From Cognatishimia activa (GTDB taxonomy: Bacteria; Pseudomonadota; Alphaproteobacteria; Rhodobacterales; Rhodobacteraceae), in the NCBI RefSeq assembly GCF_001458335.1, contig NZ_CYTO01000024.1, positions 693,919-757,918 of the forward strand: a DNA stretch of 64,000 bases. Direction: 5' to 3'. The position numbers were made by a program, and so were the translations under genes. Below the pieces are notes generated by a model. It ran no database searches and was not told the DNA's origin. It worked only from the letters and a program-made list of their open reading frames with translations. Below, in pieces: positions 46,923 through 57,078 of this stretch. Positions within the stretch are counted from its first letter, which is position 1. Each line of letters starts with the position of its first letter.

Positions 46923-47383
46923 TCCGGGTCATCAACCACGTCAAAGAGGTTAGGAACCGCAGGACACGGTGCCAGCCCGTTTTCGATCACATCCGACAAG
47001 CGGGTTTGGTGCAGGAAAACATAAACATGTGCGGAGAGACCTTCCCATAGACGGTTGGTCATCGACTGTGCTTTGGAGCCCGATTTAGCGCCAGATGCCC
47101 CTGCACCTGTGTGAAGCGCTGAAACGGTCTCATCCACTGCGGAAAGGATATCAACCACGCGAATCTCTGATGTAGCTTTGGCCAATCGATAACCGCCGCC
47201 CGGCCCGCGCACGGATTCAACCAAATTTGCGCGGCGCAATTTGACAAATAATTGCTCAAGATAGGCCAGCGAGATGTCTTGGCGTTCGGAGATTTCAGAT
47301 AAAGTTATAAGCTTTTCATGGGGTTGCATCGCGATATCGGCAAGCGCGACCATTGCATAGCGCCCTTTTGTCGATAGTTTCAT
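46919..47383 (-). CDS. iscR: IscR-type Rrf2 regulator with a single cysteine
   Basis: A 154-residue Rrf2-family regulator. The winged helix (about 1-80, MKLSTKGRYAMVALADIA...GGYRLAK) is typical. The three clustered cysteines that bind the [2Fe-2S] cluster in E. coli IscR are absent: the segment 85-125 has none, and the only cysteine is Cys140 near the C terminus. The IscR of Rhodobacter sphaeroides has the same oddity and still binds a cluster and represses suf genes, so the same role is likely here. First gene of the operon. Confidence 0.9.
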   Translation of the reverse strand: MKLSTKGRYAMVALADIAMQPHEKLITLSEISERQDISLAYLEQLFVKLRRANLVESVRGPGGGYRLAKATSEIRVVDILSAVDETVSALHTGAGASGAKSGSKAQSMTNRLWEGLSAHVYVFLHQTRLSDVIENGLAPCPAVPNLFDVVDDPE

Positions 47384-47415
47384 AGCAGCTTCGCCCCCAA
47401 GCGAATTGATTGACC

Positions 47416-47492
47416 TAGAACGCTTCTATGCTTACACCGCATAGAACGCTATTGGACTTCCGTCCAAATCGCATTTCTTAGAACCGTTCTAA
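47416..47492. promoter_or_regulatory. Irr-type boxes and a palindrome upstream of iscR-suf
   Basis: TTAGAAC-C-GTTCTAA (47478-47492) and TAGAA-CGC-TTCTA (47416-47428) resemble the Irr/ICE motif TTTAGAA-N3-TTCTAAA; a third half-site TAGAACG starts at 47442. Between them lies TTGGAC-TTCC-GTCCAA (47452-47467), a separate perfect palindrome that could be the IscR site. All lie in the 168-bp gap to the divergent hydrolase gene. Confidence 0.6.
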
Positions 47493-47551
47493 AGTGGCTG
47501 AGCAAATTCGTCAAGAATGTAACGGCCAAAAAACAGGAGCAGGGAAAACCT

Positions 47552-48205
47552 ATGCCCGAGGTCATTTTTCCAGGACCCGAAGGTCGCCTAGAAGGCCGCT
47601 ATCACCCCCAAAAAGACCGTGACGCACCGATCGCAATCGTTTTGCACCCGCACCCTCAGTTTGGCGGGACGATGAACAACAAGGTCGTCTACAATCTGCA
47701 CTATGCCTTCTACAACATGGGCTTCACTGTGCTGCGGTTCAATTTCCGGGGCGTCGGTCGCAGCCAAGGCGAATACGATCAGGGTGTTGGCGAATTGTCT
47801 GACGCGGCAAGCGCTCTGGATTATCTGCAATCCATGAACAACAACTCCAAGCATTGCTGGGTTGCCGGCTTTAGCTTTGGCGCTTGGATTGGCATGCAGC
47901 TTTTGATGCGCCGCCCAGAGATCACTGGCTTCATCTCTGTGTCGCCACCGGCCAACATGTATGATTTTAGCTTCTTGGCGCCCTGCCCGTCTTCTGGTCT
48001 GATTATCAATGGCACGAATGACCGCGTTGCGCCGCCTTCAGATACGACTGCGCTGGTGAACAAGCTTCACGAGCAAAAAGGCATCACCATCACTCACCAA
48101 GAGATCGAAGGGTCCGGCCACTTCTTTGAAGAGCCACATATGGACACCATGATCGGCAATGTGAGTGACTATGTGAAACGTCGTCTGACTGAAAACACGC
48201 GTTAA
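47552..48205 (+). CDS. Alpha/beta hydrolase
   Basis: A 217-residue cytosolic hydrolase. The N-terminal HPHPQFGGTMNNKVV block, the nucleophile elbow GFSFGAW (Ser about 109), an Asp in NGTNDRVAPP and a His in GSGHFF complete the triad. The natural substrate is unknown. AGGAG lies 16 bases and GGGAAAA six bases before the ATG. It is divergent from iscR and followed by two overlapping genes. Confidence 0.87.
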   Translation: MPEVIFPGPEGRLEGRYHPQKDRDAPIAIVLHPHPQFGGTMNNKVVYNLHYAFYNMGFTVLRFNFRGVGRSQGEYDQGVGELSDAASALDYLQSMNNNSKHCWVAGFSFGAWIGMQLLMRRPEITGFISVSPPANMYDFSFLAPCPSSGLIINGTNDRVAPPSDTTALVNKLHEQKGITITHQEIEGSGHFFEEPHMDTMIGNVSDYVKRRLTENTR

Positions 48206-48209
48206 TGAA

Positions 48210-48452
48210 ATGAGTTACATCGATTCCCTCGCCGAAAAGCTCGCTCGGGACGTTCTGCTTGTGCAGAAGGAAACGGATGACTTGAATTTGGTGCAGGAAG
48301 TCGCGGCTGTGTTAGAGGCCTCGTCCAGCAAAATGCACGAGGCCTTTATGACGGCTATTCGGGTCTATGACTCTGAAACCCGCGCGCGCAAGCTGCTTGA
48401 TGCCAAGATTGCTGCAGCGGCCAAAGCCGCAGGGCTTGATCCGAATGGATGA
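48210..48452 (+). CDS. Hypothetical protein, 80 residues
   Basis: A mainly helical small protein with no signal peptide or cysteine. It begins four bases after the hydrolase gene and overlaps the HD-domain gene by eight bases, so translation is probably coupled. No family is recognised. Confidence 0.75.
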   Translation: MSYIDSLAEKLARDVLLVQKETDDLNLVQEVAAVLEASSSKMHEAFMTAIRVYDSETRARKLLDAKIAAAAKAAGLDPNG

Positions 48453-49617
48453 GCGCGTTGCGGAGCGTTTGAACCAACAGCTCGCGTTCCTAACTGAAAT
48501 TGACAAGCTTAAATCGATAGACCGCTCGACCTTGCTGATTGACAACAGCCGGGTTGAAAACTCGGCTGAGCATAGCTGGCACCTCGCTCTCTTTGCGCTG
48601 GTTTTGTGGGATCACGCCTTTGAAAACGCAGATCTGGCGACGGCCATTCGTATGCTGCTGTTGCACGATATTGTTGAAATCGATGCGGGGGATCACCCGA
48701 TCAACGTCGAGACGGATTGGGACGCTGTGGCAAGGCAAGAAGCGCTTGCTGCAGAACGCATTTTTGGTCTTCTCCCTGAGGATCAAATGCAGGCCTTAAA
48801 AAACGACTGGATGGAATTTGAAGCCAATACGTCGCTCTCCGCCTGGTTTGCCAAACATCTTGATCACTGTCAGCCGATGTTTCAAACACTGACAAACAGT
48901 GGTTCCCCTGAAGAGCATCGCTGCGTTGTACGTGAGAATTTGCGGTCCGGGCGCGCCAAGACCCTGAAAAGCGGATTTCCTGAAGCATATGCTGAAGTCG
49001 CTTCGCGCTTAGAGTGGCAAGAGACAACCGGGTCGGAACATTTTCAGAAGCAGATCGGGTTCTTGGCCGAGGTCGATCGTTTGAAGACCGTTGAACGTGC
49101 GACACTCCTTTGTGATGGGTCCCGGCGTGAGCTTACTGGTGAACACTCTTGGCACATTGCGATGTATGCGCTGGTCCTTGCTGAACATGCCGCCACCCCA
49201 ATCGACATTGATCGTGTCATACAAATGCTTTTGATCCACGATCTGGTGGAGATCGATGCAGGCGACAAACCGATCCATGGGGACCATGACATCGCAGAGA
49301 TGGAAGCAATCGAGCAAGCCGCTGCGGATAGGATCTTTGGTTTGCTTCCCTGCCAGCAAGGCGCAGACCTGCGCGCGCTTTGGGAAGAGTTTGAGGCGGC
49401 TGAAAGCAATGACGCGGTGTTTGCCAAATCGGTCGACCGTGTGCAGCCGGTGATTGCGAACCTAGAGACAGGTGGCGGCAGTTGGATCGAATATAACGTT
49501 TCCCGTAAGCAACTTGAGGACCGGGTTGGCTGGAAAGTTGAAAAAGGTGCGCCAAATCTTTGGGCGCATTTACAGTCAAAAATTGCTAAGTTTTTCGACG
49601 GCACTTCCGCACGCTAA
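48445..49617 (+). CDS. Tandem HD-domain phosphohydrolase
   Basis: A 390-residue protein made of two homologous HD domains of the HDDC2/YfbR-like type (HD_3). Copy 1 (about 1-190) has EHSWHLA with His43 and HDIVEIDAGD with the HD pair 74-75. Copy 2 (about 197-385) has EHSWHIA and HDLVEIDAGD. Single-domain relatives are nucleotide 5'-phosphohydrolases of about 190 residues that act as dimers, so this looks like a fused dimer in which both active sites are kept. The start at 48445 overlaps the preceding gene. Confidence 0.85.
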   Translation: MDERVAERLNQQLAFLTEIDKLKSIDRSTLLIDNSRVENSAEHSWHLALFALVLWDHAFENADLATAIRMLLLHDIVEIDAGDHPINVETDWDAVARQEALAAERIFGLLPEDQMQALKNDWMEFEANTSLSAWFAKHLDHCQPMFQTLTNSGSPEEHRCVVRENLRSGRAKTLKSGFPEAYAEVASRLEWQETTGSEHFQKQIGFLAEVDRLKTVERATLLCDGSRRELTGEHSWHIAMYALVLAEHAATPIDIDRVIQMLLIHDLVEIDAGDKPIHGDHDIAEMEAIEQAAADRIFGLLPCQQGADLRALWEEFEAAESNDAVFAKSVDRVQPVIANLETGGGSWIEYNVSRKQLEDRVGWKVEKGAPNLWAHLQSKIAKFFDGTSAR

Positions 49618-49753
49618 CGATTTCTGCGCTTTCTCCGTCGCATTTGTTCTGACATAAATGAGAGAGCCAATGTGTGATCAATATAGATCTCCGTAGCCAC
49701 CCTTCCCATTTTCACCATTTGCCATGTGCACTTAAACACATCGGAATGCCAAA

Positions 49754-50089
49754 ATGCCCAAAGCCTATCTCTTTCTCATCGTGGCCATTGCCGCTGAAAC
49801 CGTCGGAACGTCTGCGCTGCAAGCCAGCCAGCAGTTTTCCAAATTCTGGCCGTCTGTGTTGGTCGTCATCGCCTACGGGCTGTCATTCTACTTGCTGGGA
49901 CACACGCTCAAATACATCCCGGTTGGCATCGCTTACGCGATTTGGTCCGGGCTGGGCATCGTGCTGATTACAGTAATCGGCTATGTGGTCTTTTCGCAAA
50001 GCCTCGATCTGGCGGCGGTTTTGGGTCTTGGGTTGATCATTTCCGGTGTGCTTGTGATCCACCTGTTTTCCAGCTCTGCCAGCCACTAA
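49754..50089 (+). CDS. SMR-family multidrug/cation transporter
   Basis: A 111-residue small multidrug resistance protein with four helices and the essential Glu in helix 1 (IAAETVGTSAL, Glu14). It exports quaternary ammonium or guanidinium-type cations with protons as an antiparallel dimer. It is closer to EmrE than to SugE by the first helix. It is monocistronic. Confidence 0.9.
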   Translation: MPKAYLFLIVAIAAETVGTSALQASQQFSKFWPSVLVVIAYGLSFYLLGHTLKYIPVGIAYAIWSGLGIVLITVIGYVVFSQSLDLAAVLGLGLIISGVLVIHLFSSSASH

Positions 50090-50211
50090 ATCCGTCGTTT
50101 TGTTGTAAGCAGTGCGCAAATTTGGGCTTCGCAGCGAGGTTGTCGCTTTTGGGGCTGGCTTTTCGCGACGTGACGCGTTAGGGCGCGCGAGAACATTTAA
50201 GAGGCAGGCTC

Positions 50212-52032
50212 ATGGACCTTCGCAATATTGCGATCATCGCACACGTTGACCACGGCAAAACCACGCTGGTGGACGAGCTACTGAAACAATCCGGCGCCTT
50301 CCGCGCAAACCAAGAAGTGGCCGAGCGGGCCATGGACAGCAACGATTTGGAACGCGAGCGTGGCATCACCATCTTCGCGAAACCAACAAGCGTTGAGTGG
50401 AACAACACCCGTATCAATATCGTGGACACCCCAGGCCACGCGGACTTCGGCGGCGAAGTCGAGCGTATCCTGAGCATGGTTGACGGTGTTGTGCTGCTGG
50501 TGGATGCGGCTGAAGGCCCGATGCCTCAGACCAAATTTGTGACCTCTAAGGCGCTTGCGCTGGGTCTGCGCCCAATTGTGGTGCTGAACAAAGTCGACAA
50601 ACCCGACGCCGAGCCCGACCGCGCGCTGGATGAGTGTTTTGACCTGTTCGCGTCTTTGGATGCGTCTGAAGATCAGCTGGACTTCCCACACATGTATGCA
50701 TCTGGCCGGTCTGGTTGGGCGGATCATGAATTGGATGGCCCTCGCAAAGACCTCTCTGCGCTCTTCAACCTGATCGTGAACCACGTGCCTGAGCCAAAGC
50801 AGATCAAACGCCAAGGCGAAGACTTCCGCATGTTGGCAACCACTTTGGGCTCTGACCCATTTGTTGGCCGTATCCTGACAGGTCGTGTTGAATCCGGCAC
50901 TTTGAAAGTCGGCGCGACAGTCCAAGCGCTGTCTCGTGTTGGTCAAAAGATTGAACAGTTCCGCGTGACCAAAATCCAAGCCTTCCGCGGCCTTGCACAG
51001 CAAGACATCGAAGAAGCGCAAGCGGGTGACATCGTGTCCATTGCCGGCATGGCGAAAGCCACCGTTGCGGACACGATCTGTGCGCTGGCGGTAGATGAGC
51101 CTCTGGACGCGCAACCGATTGACCCGCCAACCATCACCGTGACCTTCGGCATCAACGACTCCCCTCTGGCGGGTCGTGACGGCAAAAAGGTTCAGTCCCG
51201 TGTGATCCGTGACCGTCTTTACAAAGAAGCGGAATCCAACGTGGCGATCAAAATCGCTGACACGCCGGGTGGTGAGGCTTTTGAGGTGTCCGGTCGTGGC
51301 GAACTTCAGATGGGTGTTCTGATTGAGAACATGCGTCGTGAAGGCTTTGAGCTGTCGATCTCTCGTCCGCAGGTGATCATGCGCGAAGAAGATGGCCAGA
51401 AGATCGAGCCCATCGAAGAAGCGACCATCGACGTGGATGACGAATATTCCGGTGCGGTGATCGAAAAACTGACCGGGTCCCGTAAAGGTGAGTTGGTCGA
51501 GATGCGTCAGGCCGGTGCGGGCAAGACTCGTATCATCGCCCACGTACCGTCCCGTGGCCTGATCGGTTATCACGGCGAGTTCCTGACCGACACGCGCGGC
51601 ACTGGCGTTCTGAACCGCGTTTTCCATGGCTGGGCCCCTTACAAAGGTGCAATCCCTGGTCGTCGCGCGGGTGTTCTGATCTCGATGGAGAACGGCACAT
51701 CGGTCGCTTACGCGCTTTGGAACCTTGAAGAGCGTGGCAAGATGATGATTGGCGCGCAGGCGGATGTTTATACCGGTATGATTATTGGCGAGCACTCCCG
51801 TGACAACGATCTGGAAGTGAACCCGCTGAAGGGTAAGAAGCTGACCAACGTGCGGGCCTCTGGCTCTGACGATGCGGTACGTTTGACCACTCCGATGGTG
51901 CTGTCTCTGGAAGAAGCGATTGCTTACATTAACGATGACGAGCTGGTGGAAGTGACACCAAACACCGTGCGTCTGCGTAAGCGCTATCTTGACCCGCATG
52001 AGCGTAAGCGGATGTCCAAATCCGCTGGCTAA
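50212..52032 (+). CDS. typA: Translational GTPase TypA/BipA
   Basis: A 606-residue ribosome-associated GTPase. The N-terminal G domain has AHVDHGKTT (10-18), [14 protein letters not shown] (about 73-86) and [10 protein letters not shown]. Domains II, III and the TypA-specific C terminus are complete. It takes part in ribosome assembly and stress adaptation. Length and motifs are canonical. Confidence 0.97.
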   Translation: MDLRNIAIIAHVDHGKTTLVDELLKQSGAFRANQEVAERAMDSNDLERERGITIFAKPTSVEWNNTRINIVDTPGHADFGGEVERILSMVDGVVLLVDAAEGPMPQTKFVTSKALALGLRPIVVLNKVDKPDAEPDRALDECFDLFASLDASEDQLDFPHMYASGRSGWADHELDGPRKDLSALFNLIVNHVPEPKQIKRQGEDFRMLATTLGSDPFVGRILTGRVESGTLKVGATVQALSRVGQKIEQFRVTKIQAFRGLAQQDIEEAQAGDIVSIAGMAKATVADTICALAVDEPLDAQPIDPPTITVTFGINDSPLAGRDGKKVQSRVIRDRLYKEAESNVAIKIADTPGGEAFEVSGRGELQMGVLIENMRREGFELSISRPQVIMREEDGQKIEPIEEATIDVDDEYSGAVIEKLTGSRKGELVEMRQAGAGKTRIIAHVPSRGLIGYHGEFLTDTRGTGVLNRVFHGWAPYKGAIPGRRAGVLISMENGTSVAYALWNLEERGKMMIGAQADVYTGMIIGEHSRDNDLEVNPLKGKKLTNVRASGSDDAVRLTTPMVLSLEEAIAYINDDELVEVTPNTVRLRKRYLDPHERKRMSKSAG

Positions 52033-52093
52033 AGACAAGCTGGGTAGGATTGGGGGCCAGCCCCCAAACCCCCGGAGTATTTTGACAAAGGTG

Positions 52094-52120
52094 AAAGGGC
52101 TTTCGGGCCCTTTTATTTTT
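52094..52120. terminator. Terminator after typA
   Basis: AAAGGGC-TTTCGG-GCCCTTT followed by TATTTTT on the + strand ends typA. It touches the end of the converging VOC gene. Confidence 0.75.
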
Positions 52121-52499
52121 GCGGGCGGTCCACGTGTTGATCAAAGAGGATGGCGTTTCCGTCCGGGTCTCTGAGGGTGATGCTTGCGGGGCCCGTGCTG
52201 TTCGGGTCTGCGGTTGTGTCGAGCGCGATGCCCGCCGCCTGCAAACGGGACTGCAGGTCGCGCACGTCCTCAAAAGCGTCAACCGGTTGCGCGCTTTGAT
52301 CCCAGCCGGGGTTTAGAGTGAGAATATTGCCCTCAAACATGCCTTGGAACAGGCCAATCACCGCGTGGCCATTTTTCAGGATGGCGAAGCCGTGTTCGGA
52401 CATGTCATGAAATTGTTGGAACCCAAGGGTCTCATAGAATTCGATCGAGGCTTTGAGGTCTTCGACCGACAGGCTCACTGAAAATGCACCGAGTGCCAT
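52113..52499 (-). CDS. VOC (glyoxalase/bleomycin resistance fold) protein
   Basis: A 128-residue vicinal-oxygen-chelate protein with two beta-alpha-beta-beta-beta units and a DPDGNAILFDQH end typical of the fold. The start at 52499 has GGAGAA six bases upstream; an ATG 48 bases earlier is less likely. The substrate is unknown. Confidence 0.85.
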   Translation of the reverse strand: MALGAFSVSLSVEDLKASIEFYETLGFQQFHDMSEHGFAILKNGHAVIGLFQGMFEGNILTLNPGWDQSAQPVDAFEDVRDLQSRLQAAGIALDTTADPNSTGPASITLRDPDGNAILFDQHVDRPQK

Positions 52500-52635
52500 A
52501 GCGTTCTCCAAAATGAATTGGAGATAACTTGCCACGGGGTTCGGCAATAACCGAGAGATTTATGCAAAGTTGTCGATCGTGGTAATAGATCGCCTAGGGT
52601 TGCGATCAGCGAAATTGCATTCTGTCGCTTTGGAA

Positions 52636-52669
52636 TTTGGGTCAGGAACAGCCAAGGGCCTGACCCAAA
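52636..52669. terminator. Long inverted repeat after the DUF1330 gene
   Basis: TTTGGGTCAGG and CCTGACCCAAA form a perfect 11-bp stem around twelve bases, nine bases past the DUF1330 stop (minus strand). It is probably a terminator. Confidence 0.6.
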
Positions 52670-52678
52670 GCGATGGTG

Positions 52679-52963
52679 TCAGACACCCTCAACAATCATA
52701 AAATAACGATCCGACGCACGGAGTGCGATAGGCAAGATGGCTTGGTACTCTTCCGAATTATACCAATCCAATGCCGCCTGTTTGCTGGGAAATTCAATAA
52801 CCGCATGGCGACCGGGTGCGGTGCCTTCTATGACATCCTGCTCCCCGCCCTTAACAAGAAACTTGCCACCGGCCTTTTCTGCGGATTTGACCGTCTGACT
52901 GGCGTAGTTAACGTAGTCATCCGGATCAGTGACATGAATTCCGGCAATAATATATGCGGACAT
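52679..52963 (-). CDS. DUF1330 protein
   Basis: A 94-residue dimeric ferredoxin-like-fold protein of the DUF1330 family (AYIIAGIHVTDPDDYVNYA start, GRHAVIEFPSKQAALDWYNS middle). It begins 20 bases after alaS and may be co-transcribed. The function of the family is unknown. Confidence 0.9.
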   Translation of the reverse strand: MSAYIIAGIHVTDPDDYVNYASQTVKSAEKAGGKFLVKGGEQDVIEGTAPGRHAVIEFPSKQAALDWYNSEEYQAILPIALRASDRYFMIVEGV

Positions 52964-52982
52964 AGAAGCTCCCTACCCTGTT

Positions 52983-55649
52983 TTACCCTGCAATCACGGC
53001 TTCCGCTGCGGCGATAGCAGCTTCCGCGTTCTCAGTCGACTTCGCGCCACCTTGAGCCATATCGGGGCGTCCACCACCGCCTTTGCCGCCAAGCTCAACC
53101 ACAGCGGCACGCACCAAATCAGGTGCTTTTACTGTATCGGTCAAGTCTTTGGTAACACCGGCTGCCACGGCGGCTTTGCCGTCGGCGTCTGCAATCAACA
53201 GAACCGCGCCGCTTTCGATACGTGCTTTGTGCTCGTCGATCAGGGCGGGAAGGTCGCGGCCCGAAACGCCTGAAAGCACTTGAGCAACGAACTTTATACC
53301 GTTGATTTCTTTGGCATCTGCGCCGCCATCGCTGGAACCTCCAGCCATCGCCAATTCCCGACGCAGTTGTGCGACTTCATTTTGAAGCGACTTGCGTTCG
53401 TCCAGCAGGCCCTTCACGCGGTCGACCACGTCAGTTGGCTGAGCCTTCAGAGCGGCGAGAACGTCCGCGAATCGTGCCGATTCAGCGGCGGTATGTGCTT
53501 CTGCGGCGGGTCCTGTCAGGGCTTCAATCCGGCGCACGCCCGCAGAAGACGCGCTGTCCCCAAGCAGTACGAAGGACCCGATATCGCCGGTCTGCTTAAC
53601 ATGTGTACCGCCGCAGAGTTCCAGCGAGTAGGTTTCGCCATCAAGCCCTTTTCCAGTGTCAGCACGACCCATGGAGACCACACGGACCTCATCGCCGTAT
53701 TTCTCGCCAAACAATGCCTGCGCACCAATGTCGCGGGCATCATCCGGGGTCATGATCCGGGTTTCAACTGCGGTGTTCTGGCGAATATAGGTGTTCACCT
53801 CTTGGCTCACCTGCGCCAGTTCGTCGGCGGACAAGGCTTTGGCATGGCTGAAGTCAAAACGCAGACGATCCTCGGCATTGAGCGAGCCACGCTGCGCCAC
53901 GTGATCACCAAGTGCGTTGCGCAGTGCTTCGTGCAACAGGTGGGTTGCCGAGTGGTTTGCACGGATCGCGGTGCGGCGTGCATGGTTCACCTTCAACTCT
54001 AAGGGATCGCCGACTTTGAGTACGCCGTGTGTTGGTGTCACTTTATGTGCAAAAACACCACCAGCCATTTTCTTCGTATCGTCAATGTGGCCAACGCCTT
54101 CGCTACCATCCGCTTTAATATACGTTCCGGTATCTCCAACTTGTCCGCCTGACTCGGCATAGAATGGAGTTTGATTGGTAACGACCCAACCCGTACCAAG
54201 TTCAACTAACTCATCGATGAGCTTGCCATCTGCTACTATCGCGATGACCTGACCCTCGGCGACTTCCGTGTCATAGCCCAAGAAATCTGTGGTGCCCTTG
54301 TCTTCGGCGATGTCAAACCAAATGGTGCTGTCCGCTGCTTCACCAGAGCCTGCCCAAGCGGCACGCGCCTTGGCTTTTTGTTCTGCCATGGCTTCGTCAA
54401 AGCCGTCGGTGTCTACTTCGCGGCCCTTCTCACGCAGCGCATCCTGCGTCAGATCGAGAGGGAACCCGTAAGTGTCATAGAGTTTGAACGCCGCTGCGCC
54501 GGGCAGCTGTGCGCCCTCGTCCAGACTCGACAGCTCATCGTCAAGCAGCTTTAGGCCGCGATCCAAAGTCTGTTTAAAACGGGTCTCTTCAAGCTTCAGG
54601 GTTTCTTCGATCAAAGACTGTGCTTGTCCGAGTTCAGGATAGGCCGCGCCCATTTGCTGAACCAATGATGGCACCAGCTGGTGCATCACCGGATCTTTCG
54701 CGCCCAAGAGGTGCGCATGACGCATCGCGCGACGCATGATGCGGCGCAGAACATAGCCACGACCGTCATTGGATGGCATCACGCCGTCGGCAATCAGGAA
54801 AGATGTCGAGCGAAGGTGGTCTGCAATCACCCGGTGGTGCACGTTCTTGTCACCATATGGATCAACGGACGTCGCATGGGCTGAGGCTTCAATCAGTGCC
54901 TTCATCAGGTCGGTGTCGTAGTTGTCGTGGCTACCCTGCAGCAGCGCACCGATACGCTCAAGCCCCATACCGGTGTCGATGGACTGCATATCCAGCGCTT
55001 TCATGGAGCCGTCTTCGAACTGCTCGTTCTGCATGAAAACAACGTTCCAGATTTCGATAAACCGGTCGCCGTCTTCTTCCGGGGAACCCGGAGGGCCACC
55101 CCAGATGTGATCGCCGTGATCATAGAAAATCTCGGTGCACGGGCCGCATGGGCCGGTTGGGCCCATCTGCCAGAAGTTGTCGTTTGTTGCGATGCGGATA
55201 ATCCGATCCTCAGGAACGCCAACTTTCTTCCAGATTTCAAAGGCTTCATCGTCGGTGTGGTAAACCGTCGTATAGAGCTTTTCTTTTGGAATATCGAATT
55301 CCTTGGTGATCAGCTCCCACGCGAAGGGGATCGCGTCATCTTTGAAATAGTCGCCAAAGCTGAAGTTGCCGAGCATTTCAAAAAAGGTGTGGTGACGTGC
55401 GGTGTAACCCACATTGTCTAGGTCATTGTGCTTGCCGCCAGCGCGTACACATTTTTGTGCCGAGGTGGCGCGTTGATAGTCGCGCGTTTCAACCCCAGTG
55501 AACAGGTTCTTAAACTGAACCATACCCGAGTTTACAAACATCAGAGTTGGATCGTTGCGTGGAACCAACGGGCTGGACTGCACGATTTCGTGGCCCTGTT
55601 TTTCAAAATAGTTCAGGAAGGTCGACCGGATGTCGTTCAAACTTGGCAT
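52983..55649 (-). CDS. alaS: Alanyl-tRNA synthetase
   Basis: An 888-residue class II synthetase. The catalytic domain (about 1-250), tRNA-recognition domain, editing domain with [11 protein letters not shown] (about 565) and the CGGTH block (about 670), and the C-terminal oligomerisation domain with a Gly-rich [15 protein letters not shown] segment are complete. It charges tRNA-Ala and edits misactivated Ser and Gly. Confidence 0.97.
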   Translation of the reverse strand: MPSLNDIRSTFLNYFEKQGHEIVQSSPLVPRNDPTLMFVNSGMVQFKNLFTGVETRDYQRATSAQKCVRAGGKHNDLDNVGYTARHHTFFEMLGNFSFGDYFKDDAIPFAWELITKEFDIPKEKLYTTVYHTDDEAFEIWKKVGVPEDRIIRIATNDNFWQMGPTGPCGPCTEIFYDHGDHIWGGPPGSPEEDGDRFIEIWNVVFMQNEQFEDGSMKALDMQSIDTGMGLERIGALLQGSHDNYDTDLMKALIEASAHATSVDPYGDKNVHHRVIADHLRSTSFLIADGVMPSNDGRGYVLRRIMRRAMRHAHLLGAKDPVMHQLVPSLVQQMGAAYPELGQAQSLIEETLKLEETRFKQTLDRGLKLLDDELSSLDEGAQLPGAAAFKLYDTYGFPLDLTQDALREKGREVDTDGFDEAMAEQKAKARAAWAGSGEAADSTIWFDIAEDKGTTDFLGYDTEVAEGQVIAIVADGKLIDELVELGTGWVVTNQTPFYAESGGQVGDTGTYIKADGSEGVGHIDDTKKMAGGVFAHKVTPTHGVLKVGDPLELKVNHARRTAIRANHSATHLLHEALRNALGDHVAQRGSLNAEDRLRFDFSHAKALSADELAQVSQEVNTYIRQNTAVETRIMTPDDARDIGAQALFGEKYGDEVRVVSMGRADTGKGLDGETYSLELCGGTHVKQTGDIGSFVLLGDSASSAGVRRIEALTGPAAEAHTAAESARFADVLAALKAQPTDVVDRVKGLLDERKSLQNEVAQLRRELAMAGGSSDGGADAKEINGIKFVAQVLSGVSGRDLPALIDEHKARIESGAVLLIADADGKAAVAAGVTKDLTDTVKAPDLVRAAVVELGGKGGGGRPDMAQGGAKSTENAEAAIAAAEAVIAG

Positions 55650-55758
55650 GCGTCAGGCTTTCTGGCGGTTTTTCATCTTGTTGATCGGTTTAGCCCTAGG
55701 CGCAAAGGGTGTCCACAGCCCAGTGTGATTCCTGGTGATCAACTGCACGCCAGAAAGC

Positions 55759-55785
55759 AAAAAGGCCGCGAAAACCGCGGCCTTT
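55759..55785 (-). terminator. Terminator after recA
   Basis: AAAGGCCGCG and CGCGGCCTTT form a 10-bp stem with a five-base loop. On the minus strand a TTTTTG run follows, 21 bases past the recA stop. Confidence 0.85.
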
Positions 55786-55805
55786 CATCAGAATTTGGGA
55801 TTGCT

Positions 55806-56885
55806 TTAGTTGTCTTCCACCAAAGCGTCGTTGTCATCCACGCCAGGTGGCATATCAAAATCCAAACCATGGGCGGCGCGTATCTTGTCTTCGATCTCCA
55901 GCGCCACGCGTTGGTTTTCTTTCAGGAAGACTTTTGCATTCTCACGGCCCTGCCCGATGCGTTCATCCCCGTAGCTGAACCAGCTACCGGATTTCGCAAC
56001 GATGCCCGCTTTCACACCAAGGTCCAGCAGTTCGCCCATTTTCGAGATGCCTTCGCCATACATGATGTCGAATTCAACCTGCTTAAAGGGCGGCGCAACC
56101 TTGTTTTTTACAACTTTCACGCGGGTTGCGTTGCCAACCACTTCGTCACGGTCTTTCAATGCGCCAATGCGGCGAATATCCAGACGAACAGAGCTGTAAA
56201 ATTTCAATGCGTTACCACCAGTGGTGGTTTCAGGAGAGCCAAACATCACGCCGATCTTCATCCGGATTTGGTTGATGAAGATCACCATGCAGTTGGAACG
56301 GCTGATGGAACCAGTCAGTTTGCGCATTGCTTGGCTCATCAAGCGCGCTTGCACGCCAACGCTGCTGTCGCCCATGTCGCCTTCAAGCTCTGACTTCGGT
56401 GTCAGCGCTGCAACGGAGTCAACAATCACCATGTTCACCGCACCAGAACGTACCAGCGTATCGGTAATCTCAAGCGCTTGTTCGCCGGTGTCAGGTTGAG
56501 AGATTAGCAGCTCGTCCAGATCGACGCCAAGTTTCTTGGCATATTGAGGGTCCAAAGCGTGTTCCGCATCGACAAAGGCGCATACACCGCCTTTTTTCTG
56601 CTGTTCCGCAATACAGTGCAGCGTCAGCGTTGTTTTACCTGAGCTTTCTGGTCCGTAAATTTCCACAATCCGCCCCATGGGCAAACCGCCGATGCCCAAC
56701 GCGATGTCCAGCCCCAGCGAGCCAGTGGAAGACGCTTCGATTTCTTGGATCGCGTTGCCTTCGCCGAGCTTCATAATCGAGCCCTTGCCGAACTGCCGTT
56801 CGATCTGCGCAAGCGCGCTATCCAGCGCCTTTTGTTTGTCTGAAGATGCTTTGCTGCTCATGTTCAATAAATCTGCCGTTGCCAT
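55806..56885 (-). CDS. recA: RecA recombinase
   Basis: A 359-residue RecA. Walker [10 protein letters not shown], the MAW-type loop and DNA-binding loops L1/L2 ([22 protein letters not shown]) are intact; the acidic C-terminal tail ([10 protein letters not shown]) is present. It carries out strand exchange and LexA self-cleavage in the SOS response. An SOS box lies about 52 bases upstream. Confidence 0.98.
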   Translation of the reverse strand: MATADLLNMSSKASSDKQKALDSALAQIERQFGKGSIMKLGEGNAIQEIEASSTGSLGLDIALGIGGLPMGRIVEIYGPESSGKTTLTLHCIAEQQKKGGVCAFVDAEHALDPQYAKKLGVDLDELLISQPDTGEQALEITDTLVRSGAVNMVIVDSVAALTPKSELEGDMGDSSVGVQARLMSQAMRKLTGSISRSNCMVIFINQIRMKIGVMFGSPETTTGGNALKFYSSVRLDIRRIGALKDRDEVVGNATRVKVVKNKVAPPFKQVEFDIMYGEGISKMGELLDLGVKAGIVAKSGSWFSYGDERIGQGRENAKVFLKENQRVALEIEDKIRAAHGLDFDMPPGVDDNDALVEDN

Positions 56886-56936
56886 TGGTTGCTTTCCTTA
56901 TTCCACACCCGCATCAAAGCGGCAATGATAGGCTTT

Positions 56937-56951
56937 GTTCTTATCTTGTTC
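56937..56951. promoter_or_regulatory. LexA (SOS) box of recA
   Basis: GTTC-TTATCTT-GTTC on the + strand (GAAC-N7-GAAC on the recA strand) is the alphaproteobacterial LexA consensus GTTC-N7-GTTC. It lies 52 bases before the recA ATG. Confidence 0.85.
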
Positions 56952-57078
56952 TCATTCTTATGAGATCAAAGCAAGAACATTTCAATAAAAATTTTCCTGA
57001 AATAACTTTTTACCAAAAGCATTAAGCGATAGTTTACAGCCAATAATGATCGATAAAATCGAGGCAAAAGGCGTATAA

